From Croceibacterium sp. TMG7-5b_MA50 (GTDB lineage: Bacteria > Pseudomonadota > Alphaproteobacteria > Sphingomonadales > Sphingomonadaceae), in contig NZ_CP156082.1 of the NCBI RefSeq assembly GCF_039830145.1, positions 2,498,001-2,562,000 of the forward strand: a DNA stretch of 64,000 nt. Direction: 5' to 3'. The position numbers and the translations under genes are program-made. The notes under the pieces were generated by a model. That model saw only the letters and a program-made list of their open reading frames with translations. It was not told the origin of the DNA and did no database searches. Below are positions 47,514-57,921 of this stretch, in pieces (position 1 is the stretch's first letter; each line of letters begins with the position of its first letter).

Positions 47514-47990
47514 TCACGCCGGGCGAAAGGTCATCGCCACGCCGTTCATGCAATAACGCTTGCCCGTGGGGCGCGGGCCATCGTCGAACACATGGCCCAG
47601 ATGGCCGCCGCAATCGGCGCAATGCACTTCCGTGCGCGGCAAGCCGATGGTGAAGTCGGTATCGGTGCCGACCGCGCCCGCCAACGGCTGCCAGAAGCTG
47701 GGCCAGCCGGTGCCGGATTCGAACTTGGTGCGGCTGGCGAACAGATCGTTGCCGCAGCCCGCGCAGGCGTAGGTGCCGGCGCGCTTCTCCCGGTTCAGCG
47801 GAGAGGTATAGGCCCGCTCCGTCGCGTCTTCCCGCAACACCTGGAAGGCTTGCGACGACAGGCGCCGGCGCCACTCCGCCTCGCTCAACTGCACGCGGTA
47901 GGGCCGCGCCTCCGCCGTCCCGCACCCCGCCAGCGCCAGCCCGCCCAACAGGGCGGCGAGGAAGGAGCGGCGGTTGGGCGCGTCGATCAT
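47514..47990 (-). CDS. msrB: Peptide-methionine (R)-S-oxide reductase, exported
   Basis: A 158-residue MsrB that reduces methionine-R-sulfoxide in proteins. The catalytic Cys147 lies in RYCMNGVAMTF and the zinc site is formed by two CxxC pairs (CAGCG, CADCG); GTGWPSFW and HLGHVFDDGP are further family motifs. Unusually, the N-terminus NRRSFLAALLGGLALAGCG combines a twin-arginine-like pair with a lipobox, so the enzyme is probably a Tat-exported lipoprotein repairing envelope proteins. I use ATG 47990; a TTG 21 bases upstream extends it without improving the signal. Confidence 0.93.
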   Translation of the reverse strand: MIDAPNRRSFLAALLGGLALAGCGTAEARPYRVQLSEAEWRRRLSSQAFQVLREDATERAYTSPLNREKRAGTYACAGCGNDLFASRTKFESGTGWPSFWQPLAGAVGTDTDFTIGLPRTEVHCADCGGHLGHVFDDGPRPTGKRYCMNGVAMTFRPA

Positions 47991-48033
47991 TCGCCGGTTC
48001 TGCCTATTCAAAGGCGAACCGGCGCTGAACGGC

Positions 48034-49290
48034 CTAGAGCATCGCCTTCAGCGGGGTTTCGGTGTCCATCAGCAGCTCGGGCGCGATGACCGCGCCCGCT
48101 TCCACCAGCTTGCGCCCCTGTGCGTAATCGCGGGTCGCGTTCACGCAATCGAGCGCGATCACCTGCCCTCCGCGCAGATAGATGACGGAGAACGATCGTG
48201 CCGCCGGGTCCCCCCGCAGCACGGTGGCGTCGTGGCCTAGCGCCAGACCGACAGTCTGCAGCTTCAGGTCGTACTGGTTGGACCAGAACCACGGGACCGC
48301 GTCATAGCCCTGCGGGTCGCCGCAGATCGCGCGTGCGGCGACACTGGCCATATCGTTGGCATTGCCGACGCTTTCCAACCGGATCACGGCATTGCCGGCA
48401 TAGCGGTTGGCGTGGGCGGCGCAGTCGCCGATCGCGTAGACGTCGGGCAGGCTGGTGCGGCAGAACTCGTCCACGTCCACGCCATTGGCGCCCGCCGCCC
48501 CGGCCGCGATCAGCGGGCCGACCGCAGGCACGATGCCGATGCCGACCACCACGATGTCCGCCGGCAGCACGGTGCCGTCCGCCAGTCGCACGCCGGTGAC
48601 CCGTTCTCCGTCACCTTCGATGCATTCCACCGCCGCGCCCATGTGGAAGCGGACGCCCTGCGCCTCGTGCTCCGCCTGGTAGAAGGCGCTGAGGTCCGCG
48701 CCTGCGACACGGGCCAGCACCCGCTCCTGCTGTTCGACCACCCTCACGTCGCAGCCGGCCTTGACCAGCACGGCCGCGCTTTCGAGGCCAATATAGCCGG
48801 CGCCGATCACCACCGCGCGCCGCGCGCCCGCATCCAGTTCGGCCAGCAGCCGGTCGGCATCAGCGCGGTCACGCATGGCATGGATCCCGGCGAGGTCCGC
48901 CCCGCCGCAGGACAACCGGCGCGGATCGCCACCCGCCGCCCAGATCAGTGTGCCGTACGCGAGCGTGCGCCCGCCGCTGATGCCCAGCTCGTGCGCCACC
49001 GGATCGACCCGCGACACATTGGTGCCGGGTAGGAAGGCGATCTGCCGTTCCGCCCAGAAGGCCGGCGGGCGGATCAGGATCCGCTCGAAGCTCTTGGCAC
49101 CCGTCAGGTATTCCTTGGACAAAGGCGGCCGTTCGTAGGGCAGGTCGCGGTCGCGGCCGACCAGCAGGATCGATCCGGCAAAGCCCTGCTGGCGCAGCGC
49201 GATGGCCGCCTGCGCGCCGGCATGGCCGGTGCCGACGATGACGACATCGGCGCCGGTCGGGGTGGTGTTCGGAATGATGTCGGCACTCAT
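48034..49290 (-). CDS. FAD-dependent NAD(P)H:ferredoxin/rubredoxin reductase
   Basis: A 418-residue flavoprotein of the class that reduces ferredoxins for oxygenases and P450s. The FAD site is [14 protein letters not shown] near the N-terminus, a second dinucleotide site is [17 protein letters not shown] (about residue 150), and the FAD-binding YAIGDCAAH follows near 290. [12 protein letters not shown] and [16 protein letters not shown] are typical of the ferredoxin-reductase subgroup. Its ATG overlaps the stop of the glutamate dehydrogenase gene by 4 bp (ATGA), an unusual pairing. The electron acceptor is not evident. Confidence 0.9.
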   Translation of the reverse strand: MSADIIPNTTPTGADVVIVGTGHAGAQAAIALRQQGFAGSILLVGRDRDLPYERPPLSKEYLTGAKSFERILIRPPAFWAERQIAFLPGTNVSRVDPVAHELGISGGRTLAYGTLIWAAGGDPRRLSCGGADLAGIHAMRDRADADRLLAELDAGARRAVVIGAGYIGLESAAVLVKAGCDVRVVEQQERVLARVAGADLSAFYQAEHEAQGVRFHMGAAVECIEGDGERVTGVRLADGTVLPADIVVVGIGIVPAVGPLIAAGAAGANGVDVDEFCRTSLPDVYAIGDCAAHANRYAGNAVIRLESVGNANDMASVAARAICGDPQGYDAVPWFWSNQYDLKLQTVGLALGHDATVLRGDPAARSFSVIYLRGGQVIALDCVNATRDYAQGRKLVEAGAVIAPELLMDTETPLKAML

Positions 49291-52200
49291 CGCTGCAGCA
49301 GGCTCCGCGCCTGACTGGCGATATGCGCCAGCATCGCCGGGGTCAGCGGCGTCGCCGCGCGTGCCCGCGCGACCAGCCCGCGCAACGCACGTACTGCGGC
49401 GGCGTTGTTGTCCAGCCAGCCGCGCACCTCCGCCAACGGATCGCCCGGCCGGTGGGTGCCGTGCAGCCGCGCGGCCAGGAAGGCGAAGCGCATCTGCTGC
49501 AGGTCACGGGCAAGGCCCGATACCAGCACCCGGTCCCACGGGTCGGACGGGTTCATGACCGATGCGCGCGCCTGCGCCCAGTCGAGCCCCAGTTCCTCGC
49601 CCAGCGTGATGAAGGCGTTGGCCAGCGCCACCGGGTCCTGCCCGGTGGTGCGCGCCAGGCGGGCAAGGCCGATCGCGCCGTCGATGGCGAACAGACGGGC
49701 GACCGCAGCCGCCAGCTCGTCCGGCGCGCCCGCTTCCCGCAGCGCGCCTTCGATCGCGCCGGCATGGTCGCGTGCCTCCGCCGCCAGCAGATCGTCCACA
49801 TGGTCGACCAGCGCGGCGACATTTTCCGCCATGTCGGTGATCGCCGCGGAGGGCGCGGTGGCCGGCCCGCTGCGCAGCAGGTCCGCCATGTGCCCGCGCA
49901 GCGCCAGCGCGGCCGTTTCGAACAGCATCAGGCGCCCCGCCTCCGGCATCGGCGTCGCATCGATCGCGTCCCACAGCGGCTCCATCCGCAGGAGGTCGCA
50001 TGTACCGACGAAAGCGGCGGCGACATGCGCCAATTCGGAACTTTCCTCCGCCGCCAGCTCGAATGGATGGATGATGCCCATGCGATTGACGATCCGGTTG
50101 GCGACCGTGGTCGCCACGATCTCGGTCCGGAGCTGGTGGTGCAGGATCTCCTGGCGGAACCGGTCCTGCATGGTGGCGGGGAAATCGCCCAGCAGCAGCG
50201 GCTCCAGCGCGTCGTCATCGGCCAGCTTGCTGTCTTCGATCGCCGCCTGCAGCACCAGCTTGGTGGAGGACAGCAGCACGGCGAGTTCGGGCCGGGTCAG
50301 GCCCTTGCCGTCCGCCGCGCGCCGACCCAGCTCCTCCGCCCGCAGCAGGCCTTCGGTCCGGCGGTCCAGGTCGCCGCGCTCCTCCAGCGCGTCGATCAGC
50401 GCGGACAGGGATGGCACCGCCGCCGGACCGCCACGTTCGGCGATGGACAGCGCCAGCGCCTGCAGCCGGTTGTCCTCCAGCACCAGCGCCGCGACCTCGT
50501 CCGTCATCTCGCGCAGCACGGCGCGGCGGCCATCCTCGTCCAGATGGCCGGCAGCCTTCGCGGCGGCGAGCGCGATCTTGATGTTCACCTCGTTATCCGA
50601 ACAATCGACCCCTGCCGAATTGTCGATGAAGTCGGTGTTGGACCGGCCACCATTCAGCCCGAATTCGATCCGCGCGGCTTGCGTGATGCCCAGATTGGCA
50701 CCCTCGCCGATCACCGCGACGCGGAGGTCGGCGGCGTTCACCCGCAGCGCATCGTTGGCCGGGTCGCCGACATCGGAGTTGCTCTCCGTGCTCGCCTTCA
50801 CATAGGTGCCGATGCCGCCGAACCAGAGGAGGTCTGCCGGCGCCTTCAGGATGGCGGCGATCAGGCCGTCGGGGTCGAGCTCCGCCGCCTCCACGCCGAG
50901 GGCGGCGCGGGCCTGTTCGGACAGCTCGATCCGCTTGGCGCTGCGCGGCCAGACGCCGCCGCCGGGTGAGATGATGGCCTCGTCGTAATCCGCCCAGCTC
51001 GACCGGGGCAGGTCGAACAGGCGCTGGCGTTCGGCCCAGCTTGCCGCCGGATCGGGATCGGGGTCGATGAAGATGTGCCGGTGATCGAACGCCGCCACCA
51101 GCTTCAGAGCCTTGGACAGCAGCATGCCGTTGCCGAACACGTCGCCCGACATGTCGCCGCAACCGACCACGCGCACCGGCTCCGTCTGCACGTTGATGCC
51201 GCGTTCCAGGAAGTGCCGCTGGACGGAAAGCCAAGCACCGCGCGCGGTGATGCCCATCGCCTTGTGGTCGTACCCGTTGGAACCGCCGCTGGCGAACGCA
51301 TCGCCCAGCCAGAAGTCGCGCTCCTCCGCGATGGCGTTGGCCGTGTCGCTGAAGGTCGCCGTGCCCTTGTCCGCCGCGACGACGAAGTACGGATCGGCGC
51401 CGTCACGCACCACCACCCCATCGGGGTGCACGGTGCGCCCGCCCACGATGTTGTCGGTGACGGACAGCAGCGTGCGGATGAACAGCTTGTAGCTGGCGGT
51501 CCCTTCGGCGAACCATGCATCGCGGTCCACGGCGGGGCTGGGCAGTTGCTTGGGATAGAAGCCGCCCTTGGCTCCGGTCGGCACGATGACGGCGTTCTTC
51601 ACCCGCTGCGCCTTCATCAGGCCCAGGATCTCCGTCCGGAAATCGTCGCGCCGGTCGGACCAGCGCAGGCCCCCACGCGCGACCGGGCCGGCCCGCAGGT
51701 GGATGCCTTCCACCCGGCGCGAATAGACCCAGATCTCCCGCCATGGCACGGGGCGCGGCAGGCGGGGCACAGCCTCGCTGTCCAACTTCAGCGCCAGCGC
51801 TTCCTGCCCGGCGGGGATGAAGGCGTTGGTGCGCAGCACGGCGTTGATGACGGCCCAGTACAGCCGCAGCAGCCGGTCGTCGTTCAGCGCGGTCACGCCC
51901 GCGAGGCCGGCGGTGATCGCATCGGCCTGCTTCTGCGCGGCGGCATCGCGGTCACCGGAGAAGGCGGGATCGTGCCGCACGCGGAACAACTGCACCAGCG
52001 CGGCGGTCACGCCCGGTGCGCCGCGCAGCGCATCGACCACGGTGTAGATGGTGAAGGCGACACCCGTCTGCCGCAGATAGCGATAGAGTGCACGCAGCCA
52101 GTCCGCCTCCATGGCGGCGAGGCCGGTGGTGGCGACCAGCCGGTTGAACACGTCATCCTCCGCCCGGCCGTTGATGACGGCGACGATCGCCGGCTCGATC

Positions 52201-53960
52201 GCGGCGGCGCGGGCCAGCAGCGCGGCCGCATCGCCGCCGCCGGTCAGCAGCAGGCGGAAATCGTGGATTGTGTCGCGGGTGTCGCCGGTCAGCTCCGTCG
52301 GCAGTTCCGCCAGCACGCGGAAGCCGAAATTCTCCAGCGCAGGTACCGCATCGGACAGCGGCATCGCGCCGCCTGCCTGGTACAGCTTCAGCCGCAGCTG
52401 ATCCGCTGGGTCGGAAGCCTCCCGGTACAGCCGCGCATCGCGGCCCAGCGGGCGGTCGGGGTCGGCGTCGGACAGATGGCGCAGCCGGGCGATGTCCGCC
52501 GCTGCCTCCGCCGGACCGTAGGCGGTGCGATAGGCCGGCGGGAAGCTTTCGGCATATCGGCTGGCGAGCGCGGGCCCGTCCGTTCCGCCGACCGCATCGG
52601 CCACGGCATCGGCCCAGCCGCGCAGCATCGCCTGCAGCCGCGCATCGACCGCCGCCTGATCGACCGGTGCCGCCAGCCCGCGCACGTCCAGCACGAAGCG
52701 CAGCGTGGCGAGTGCGCCGCCCTCCACCTCCATCGACCAGTCCAGCGTTTCCGCCCCGATGGCGCGTTCCAGCAATTGCTGCACCTGCAACCGGATTGAC
52801 GAACCGATCAGGTCGCGCGGCAGCCAGACGAAGGCGAAGACGTGCCGGTCCAGCGGCGCCTGTACCAGTTCCAGTCGCGGACGCGGGCGATCCGTCAGCG
52901 CCATCATCGTGGTGGCGACGCGCGCCACGTCATCCGCCGGGAAGCCGATCAGCAGGTCGTGCGGCAGCGCGGTCAGCGCGTGGACCAGCCCCTTGGCATC
53001 GTGGCTGCCGCGCGCCAGCCGGTGGCGTTCCAGGATGTCGTGCAGGTGGCGGCGCAGCACCGGCACCTGTTCGGGCGGGGTAGCAAGGGCGGCACTGGTC
53101 CAGATGCCGGCATGGATCGACAGGGCGGTAACGCGGCCATCCGCCAGCACCGGCACCAGGAACAGGTCCAGCGGCACGCGGCGATGGACGCGCGCGACGC
53201 GGTTGGCCTTCACGATCAGCGGCGCGGCGGCGGCGCGCGCGGGATCGGCATCGAACCAGGCGAAGGCCCGCGACAGCGTCTCCTCCGCCAGCAGGTCAGG
53301 TTCCCCCGCGCGGCAGATACCCTTCAGATCGGCCGGGGCGCCTTCCCGGTGGCGCAACTGGTGCCCGAGCAGCGTGACCCGGTCCGCCGCCAGCCAGCGC
53401 AGCAGTTCCGCGCCCTCGCTGTCCCCCAGCCTTGCGGCATCGGCGGCAAGCGCCTCCTTCATCTGCGGCCAGTCGGCGACGGCGGCGCGCACATCGGCCA
53501 GCGTCAGCGCGAACTGCCGCTCCAGCTCAGTGGCGACGCCGGCATCGATCGCCGCCGTCTCCAGGTAGATCATCGATTCCCGCGGGGCACCTTCGGCGCC
53601 GGCGCCCGTCGGCAGCGCCAGCAGCCGCCCGTCGGCATCGCGGTGGACGGGCAGGACGGGATGGACCAGCAGGTCGATCGGCAGTCCATGCGCAGCAAGG
53701 GCGCCAGCGATCGAATCCACCAGGAACGGCATGTCGGTGTTTATGAAGACCATGCGCGTGGTCCGCTCGCCGTCGGCGGCGCGGCGGATCAGCACGGCGG
53801 GCTCCTCGCCATCGCGCCGGCGGGCAGCCTCCAGCACGCAGGCGGCCGCCTCGGCCAGGCGATCGGGGGACAGTGTCGGGTCGCCGGGCAGCAGCGACCG
53901 GGCCATCTGCGCCTGCAACTCCGCGCTCAGCGCCTGCTCGTCGGTGTCGATCGTCGCCAT
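49287..53960 (-). CDS. gdhB: NAD-dependent glutamate dehydrogenase, large (GDH-180) type
   Basis: A 1557-residue enzyme that oxidises glutamate to 2-oxoglutarate and ammonia with NAD. The length and the order (N-terminal ACT-like regulatory region, central catalytic core, long helical C-terminus) match the 180-kDa class. The core contains [32 protein letters not shown] (catalytic Lys), [14 protein letters not shown] and [20 protein letters not shown] lies upstream of the ATG. It is typically catabolic and could receive glutamate from 5-oxoproline opening elsewhere in the window. The FAD reductase gene follows with a 4-bp overlap. Confidence 0.95.
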   Translation of the reverse strand: MATIDTDEQALSAELQAQMARSLLPGDPTLSPDRLAEAAACVLEAARRRDGEEPAVLIRRAADGERTTRMVFINTDMPFLVDSIAGALAAHGLPIDLLVHPVLPVHRDADGRLLALPTGAGAEGAPRESMIYLETAAIDAGVATELERQFALTLADVRAAVADWPQMKEALAADAARLGDSEGAELLRWLAADRVTLLGHQLRHREGAPADLKGICRAGEPDLLAEETLSRAFAWFDADPARAAAAPLIVKANRVARVHRRVPLDLFLVPVLADGRVTALSIHAGIWTSAALATPPEQVPVLRRHLHDILERHRLARGSHDAKGLVHALTALPHDLLIGFPADDVARVATTMMALTDRPRPRLELVQAPLDRHVFAFVWLPRDLIGSSIRLQVQQLLERAIGAETLDWSMEVEGGALATLRFVLDVRGLAAPVDQAAVDARLQAMLRGWADAVADAVGGTDGPALASRYAESFPPAYRTAYGPAEAAADIARLRHLSDADPDRPLGRDARLYREASDPADQLRLKLYQAGGAMPLSDAVPALENFGFRVLAELPTELTGDTRDTIHDFRLLLTGGGDAAALLARAAAIEPAIVAVINGRAEDDVFNRLVATTGLAAMEADWLRALYRYLRQTGVAFTIYTVVDALRGAPGVTAALVQLFRVRHDPAFSGDRDAAAQKQADAITAGLAGVTALNDDRLLRLYWAVINAVLRTNAFIPAGQEALALKLDSEAVPRLPRPVPWREIWVYSRRVEGIHLRAGPVARGGLRWSDRRDDFRTEILGLMKAQRVKNAVIVPTGAKGGFYPKQLPSPAVDRDAWFAEGTASYKLFIRTLLSVTDNIVGGRTVHPDGVVVRDGADPYFVVAADKGTATFSDTANAIAEERDFWLGDAFASGGSNGYDHKAMGITARGAWLSVQRHFLERGINVQTEPVRVVGCGDMSGDVFGNGMLLSKALKLVAAFDHRHIFIDPDPDPAASWAERQRLFDLPRSSWADYDEAIISPGGGVWPRSAKRIELSEQARAALGVEAAELDPDGLIAAILKAPADLLWFGGIGTYVKASTESNSDVGDPANDALRVNAADLRVAVIGEGANLGITQAARIEFGLNGGRSNTDFIDNSAGVDCSDNEVNIKIALAAAKAAGHLDEDGRRAVLREMTDEVAALVLEDNRLQALALSIAERGGPAAVPSLSALIDALEERGDLDRRTEGLLRAEELGRRAADGKGLTRPELAVLLSSTKLVLQAAIEDSKLADDDALEPLLLGDFPATMQDRFRQEILHHQLRTEIVATTVANRIVNRMGIIHPFELAAEESSELAHVAAAFVGTCDLLRMEPLWDAIDATPMPEAGRLMLFETAALALRGHMADLLRSGPATAPSAAITDMAENVAALVDHVDDLLAAEARDHAGAIEGALREAGAPDELAAAVARLFAIDGAIGLARLARTTGQDPVALANAFITLGEELGLDWAQARASVMNPSDPWDRVLVSGLARDLQQMRFAFLAARLHGTHRPGDPLAEVRGWLDNNAAAVRALRGLVARARAATPLTPAMLAHIASQARSLLQR

Positions 53961-53993
53961 TTCAACGTCCTCTTCTGTTCTGGACCAGCCCTG

Positions 53994-54974
53994 TCAGGCG
54001 AGCGCGGCCTGCGTCAAGCGCAGGGACTCCTCGCGCGCCGCCGGGTCGTATGTCGCACCCGCGACGACGATCTCGTCCGCGCCGGTCCGTTCCGCGAAGC
54101 GGCCGATGGCGGCGCGCACGGTGGCGGGGCTGCCAACGGCGCGGACCCGCATCATGCCATCCATCATCGCCAGCGCGGATGGCGGCAGCGTGTCACGATA
54201 ACCCGGCACCGGTGGCGGCAGCTTGCCCGGATCGCCGCTGCGCAGGCGAACGAAGGACTGTTCCTGACTGCTCGCCAGCAGCTCTGCCTCCGCATCGGTT
54301 TCGGCCGTGAACACGTTCATGGCGGCGGCGACATAGGGACGGTCCAGCGCCGCCGACGGGCGGAACTGGCTGCGATAGACGGACAGCGCCTGATCCAGGT
54401 GGTCGGGCGCAAAATGGCTGGCGAAGGCGTAGGGCAGGCCGAGCCGCGCGGCGAGCTGCGCGCCGAACAGGCTCGACCCCAGCAGCCACATCTGCACATT
54501 GGCGCCCAGTCCCGGCGTCGCCACGATCGGCAATTGCGGCTCCCCCGTCAGCAGCGCCTGCAGCTCCGCCACGTCCTGCGGGAAGGCCTCCGCCGCGCGG
54601 TGCAGGTCCTTGCGCAAGGCCTGCCCCAGGATCGGCCCGGCGCCGGGCGCGCGGCCAAGGCCGAGGTCCACGCGGCCGGGGAACAGCGCGTCCAGCGTGC
54701 CGAACTGTTCCGCGATCAGCAGCGGCGCATGGTTGGGCAGCATGATCCCGGCGGACCCGATGCGGATGGTGCGCGTGGCGGCGCCGATATGCCCCAGCAC
54801 GACGGACGTGGCGCCACCGGCGATGCCCACCATCGTGTGATGCTCTGCCACCCAGAACCGGTGATAGCCCACTTCTTCCGCCACCTGCGCCAGGCGGGCG
54901 GCGGCGGCGAGCGCCTCGGATGGACCCTCCCCTTCGCGGATGGGCACGAGGTCGAGCACGGACAGCTTGGTCAT
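53994..54974 (-). CDS. LLM-class (bacterial luciferase-like) flavin-dependent oxidoreductase
   Basis: A 326-residue FMN-dependent monooxygenase-like protein of the luciferase superfamily, MsnO8-like subgroup. Visible features are LSVLDLVPIREG at the N-terminus, GYHRFWVAEHHTMVGIAG, RIGSAGIMLPNHAPLLIAEQ, GRVDLGLGRAPG and FASHFAPDHLDQAL. The substrate is unknown. The ATG at 54974 overlaps the stop of the alpha/beta hydrolase gene (ATGA), suggesting a two-gene unit. It lies 33 bp upstream of the glutamate dehydrogenase gene on the same strand. Confidence 0.9.
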   Translation of the reverse strand: MTKLSVLDLVPIREGEGPSEALAAAARLAQVAEEVGYHRFWVAEHHTMVGIAGGATSVVLGHIGAATRTIRIGSAGIMLPNHAPLLIAEQFGTLDALFPGRVDLGLGRAPGAGPILGQALRKDLHRAAEAFPQDVAELQALLTGEPQLPIVATPGLGANVQMWLLGSSLFGAQLAARLGLPYAFASHFAPDHLDQALSVYRSQFRPSAALDRPYVAAAMNVFTAETDAEAELLASSQEQSFVRLRSGDPGKLPPPVPGYRDTLPPSALAMMDGMMRVRAVGSPATVRAAIGRFAERTGADEIVVAGATYDPAAREESLRLTQAALA

Positions 54975-55708
54975 GATATGCCTTCGATGAGCGCCGCGGC
55001 AGTGCGCAGCAGCAATGCGATCTGTTCGGGGGAGGACAGCCGGTGATCGCCGCCTTTCACCAGCGTGACCTCCACATCCGTGGCGTCGAGCCGTTCGGCC
55101 AGTTGCAGCGACAGCGAAGCGGGGACGACATCGTCCGCCTGCCCATGCAGCAGGCGCACCGGGCAGGTGAGCGCGATGGGCGCGCCGAGCAGGCGATTGG
55201 CCTGCCCGTCGGCCCAGAACAGCGGATGCGTGGGCGTGGGCGGATGGCCGTAGAGGTTGGGCCGCCACAGCGTCTCGCCCCGGGCCAGCTGCGCCTGTTC
55301 GGCCGGGTCGAAACCCCAGTCGGTGAAATCGGGTGCTGGCGCGATGCCGATCAGCCCGGCGACACGATCCTGCAGCCGCAGCGCCGCCAGCAGCATCAGC
55401 CACCCGCCCATGGACGACCCCACCAGCACCAGCGGCCCGGTGGTGAGCGCGTCGGCCAACGCGGCAACCTCCTCCGCCCAGCGGGTCAGCGTGCCGTCGG
55501 CGAAATCGCCCTCGCTGGCGCCGCAGCCGCTGTAATCCAGCAGCAGGCAGCGATGGCCCATCGCCTGCGCTTGCTCGAACAGGGCGGTCGCCTTCCCGCC
55601 GGTCATGTCGGACATGTAGCCCGGCAGGAAGATGATCGTCGGCCCGCTATCGCCGGTTAGCCGGTAGGCGATGCGCCGGCCGTCCGGCAGTGCGTGGGTC
55701 TCGGCCAT
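54971..55708 (-). CDS. Alpha/beta hydrolase
   Basis: A 245-residue cytoplasmic alpha/beta-fold hydrolase. The nucleophile is Ser99 in LVGSSMGGW, with an oxyanion-hole HG-like segment IIFLPGYMSDMTG, an acid in HGQADDVVP and the His in GGDHRLS. The layout resembles the palmitoyl-thioesterase/BAAT-like hydrolases (ABHD10-type), but the substrate cannot be told. It starts at ATG 55708; sequence further 5' belongs to the antisense of nothing useful and is out of family. It lies 52 bp downstream of prpB and overlaps the LLM oxidoreductase gene by 4 bp. Confidence 0.88.
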   Translation of the reverse strand: MAETHALPDGRRIAYRLTGDSGPTIIFLPGYMSDMTGGKATALFEQAQAMGHRCLLLDYSGCGASEGDFADGTLTRWAEEVAALADALTTGPLVLVGSSMGGWLMLLAALRLQDRVAGLIGIAPAPDFTDWGFDPAEQAQLARGETLWRPNLYGHPPTPTHPLFWADGQANRLLGAPIALTCPVRLLHGQADDVVPASLSLQLAERLDATDVEVTLVKGGDHRLSSPEQIALLLRTAAALIEGIS

Positions 55709-55760
55709 GCGCCGCAGATGGAGGCGGGGCTTGCCATCGGCAAGGGCGGGGTGCCCCGTG

Positions 55761-56684
55761 TCAGCCCCGGTCGGGCGTCCCCTGCGGCACGATTGTCTGC
55801 ACGATGCTGGCGTCCAGCGCCTCGAAGTCATGGAGGCCGATCGTGTCGTACAGCTCCGCGCGGGTCTGCATGCGGTCCACCATCTTGTGCGTGCCGCCAT
55901 GTTCGCGGATGGAGGCATACAGGTCCGCCACCGCCTTGTTGGCGACGCGCAGGCTCGACACGGGCCAGATCACCAGCTTGTAGCCCATCTGCTCGAACTC
56001 GGTCGCGGTGAAGAACGGCGTCTTGCCGAATTCGGTCATGTTGGCGAGCAGCGGCACGCCGGGCATCGCCGCCGCGAACTTCTCGAACATGTCGCGCGTG
56101 TTCAGCGCTTCGGGGAAGATCGCGTCGGCGCCTGCGTCCATGTAGCGCTTGGCCCGGGCCACCGCCGCGTCGAAGCCTTCGACGCCCGCGGCATCGGTGC
56201 GGGCGATCACCACCAGATCACGCCGCGCCTTGGCCGCGGCAGCGACCTTGGCGGCCATGTCCTGCGCACTGACCAGGTTCTTGCCGTTCAGGTGGCCGCA
56301 CTTCTTGGGAAGGATCTGGTCCTCCAGATGCACCGCCCCCGCGCCCGCATCCTCAAACGTGCGGACCATGTGCATGACGTTCAGCGCCTCGCCATAGCCG
56401 GTGTCGCCATCCACCAGCAGCGGCAGGCCCGATGCGCGCACGATCTGCCTGATAAAGAAGGCGACCTCGTCCACCGTGATAATGCCCAGATCAGGCAGCC
56501 CCATGCTGGCGGTCATCGCCGCGCCCGACAGATACAGCCCGTCGAACCCGGCATTGCGCGCCTGGATCGCCGCCTGCCCGTTATGCGCGCCCGGCAGCTG
56601 GTAGATGCCGGGACGGGCAAGCGCATCGCGGAACCGCTTGCCGGCGGGTTCATGGGGCAGGTCGGCGGCGAGGAGGTAGGGCAT
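55761..56684 (-). CDS. prpB: 2-methylisocitrate lyase
   Basis: A 307-residue lyase of the isocitrate lyase/PEP mutase family that splits 2-methylisocitrate to pyruvate and succinate, the last step of the methylcitrate cycle. The signature KKCGH contains the catalytic Cys129; other family features are YLSGAAMTASMGLPDLG, LLVDGDTGYGEALNV and VARTDA-like VIARTDAAGVEG. It is the last prp gene of the leftward operon, 48 bp downstream of prpC. Confidence 0.96.
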   Translation of the reverse strand: MPYLLAADLPHEPAGKRFRDALARPGIYQLPGAHNGQAAIQARNAGFDGLYLSGAAMTASMGLPDLGIITVDEVAFFIRQIVRASGLPLLVDGDTGYGEALNVMHMVRTFEDAGAGAVHLEDQILPKKCGHLNGKNLVSAQDMAAKVAAAAKARRDLVVIARTDAAGVEGFDAAVARAKRYMDAGADAIFPEALNTRDMFEKFAAAMPGVPLLANMTEFGKTPFFTATEFEQMGYKLVIWPVSSLRVANKAVADLYASIREHGGTHKMVDRMQTRAELYDTIGLHDFEALDASIVQTIVPQGTPDRG

Positions 56685-56732
56685 GACGTTCTTTCAGTAG
56701 ACGTGTGTGTGCAGCAGATCGAATGTGCGGAG

Positions 56733-57887
56733 CTAGTTCCGCTCCCCAATCGGCACCCACTGGAGGTTCTCCGGCCCGACATAGTTCGCGCTGGGGCGGA
56801 TGATCTTGTTGTCCTGGCGCTGCTCGATCGCATGCGCCGCCCAGCCGCTGGTGCGGGCGATGGCGAACAGGGGAGTGAACATCGCCGTCGGCACGCCCAT
56901 CAGGTGGTAGCTGACGGCGCTGAACCAATCGAGATTGGGGAACATCGCCTTAACCTCGGCCATGACGCTCTCGATCCGTTCGGCGACGGCGTACTGGTTC
57001 AGCGCGCCGGCCTCGTCCGCCAGGCCCTTAGCCACACGCTTGATCACCTCGTTGCGTGGGTCGGCCACGGTGTAGACCGGGTGGCCGAAGCCGATGATGA
57101 CCTCCTTCGCGGCCACCCGCGCGCGGATGTCGGCCTCCGCCTCGTCCGGGTTTGCGTAGCGTTGCTGGATGTCGAACGCGACCTCGTTGGCGCCGCCATG
57201 CTTTGGCCCGCGCAGCGCGCCGATCGCGCCGGTGATGGCGGAATGCATGTCGCTGCCCGTCCCCGCGATCACCCTTGCTGCGAAGGTGGAGGCGTTGAAC
57301 TCGTGCTCCGCATACAGGATCAGCGACGTGTGCATCGCGCGCACATGGCTGTCGGGGGCAGGCGAACCGCGCAGCAGGTGCAGGAAGTGGCCGGCGATGC
57401 TGTCATCGTCGGTCTGCACCTCGATCTCGCGGCCATTGTGGCTCCAATGATACCAGTACAGCAGCATCGAGCCCATCGACGCCATCAGCCGGTCGGCGAT
57501 CGCCCGCGCGCCGGGCAGATTGTGATCGTCCTTCTCCGGCAGGGCGCAGCCCAGCGCGCTGACGCCGGTGCGCAGCACGTCCATCGGATGCGTCGCGGCG
57601 GGCAGCGCGGCCAGCGTCTCCCTCACCGGCAACGGCAGGCCGCGCATGGCCTTCAGCTTCAGCTTGTAGGCGTGGAGCTCGCTTTTCGTCGGCAGGCGGC
57701 CATGGACCAGCAGGTGGGCGACCTCCTCGAACTCCGCCTCTTCCGCGAAGTCGAGGATGTCGTAGCCGCGATAATGCAGGTCGTTGCCGGTGCGACCGAC
57801 CGTGCACAAGGCGGTGTTGCCGGCGGCAACTCCGGACAGGGCGACGGATTTCTTCGGCTTGAAGCCGGGGGCAGTGGTGTCGGTCAT
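56733..57887 (-). CDS. prpC: 2-methylcitrate synthase
   Basis: A 384-residue citrate synthase-family enzyme that condenses propionyl-CoA with oxaloacetate. Visible features include [46 protein letters not shown] (catalytic His region), [14 protein letters not shown] and [20 protein letters not shown]. The short length and the ADPRN segment favour methylcitrate synthase over TCA citrate synthase, as does its position between prpF and prpB. I start at ATG 57887, with AGGAC nine bases upstream. Confidence 0.95.
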   Translation of the reverse strand: MTDTTAPGFKPKKSVALSGVAAGNTALCTVGRTGNDLHYRGYDILDFAEEAEFEEVAHLLVHGRLPTKSELHAYKLKLKAMRGLPLPVRETLAALPAATHPMDVLRTGVSALGCALPEKDDHNLPGARAIADRLMASMGSMLLYWYHWSHNGREIEVQTDDDSIAGHFLHLLRGSPAPDSHVRAMHTSLILYAEHEFNASTFAARVIAGTGSDMHSAITGAIGALRGPKHGGANEVAFDIQQRYANPDEAEADIRARVAAKEVIIGFGHPVYTVADPRNEVIKRVAKGLADEAGALNQYAVAERIESVMAEVKAMFPNLDWFSAVSYHLMGVPTAMFTPLFAIARTSGWAAHAIEQRQDNKIIRPSANYVGPENLQWVPIGERN

Positions 57888-57921
57888 CCTCTTGGGTCCT
57901 GTTTCTTGTTCTTGTTCGGGG

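Noticed and set aside
51075-55046. Overlapping long rightward frames opposite the glutamate dehydrogenase and LLM oxidoreductase genes
   Set aside because: Same codon-bias artefact, no recognisable domains or ribosome binding sites.
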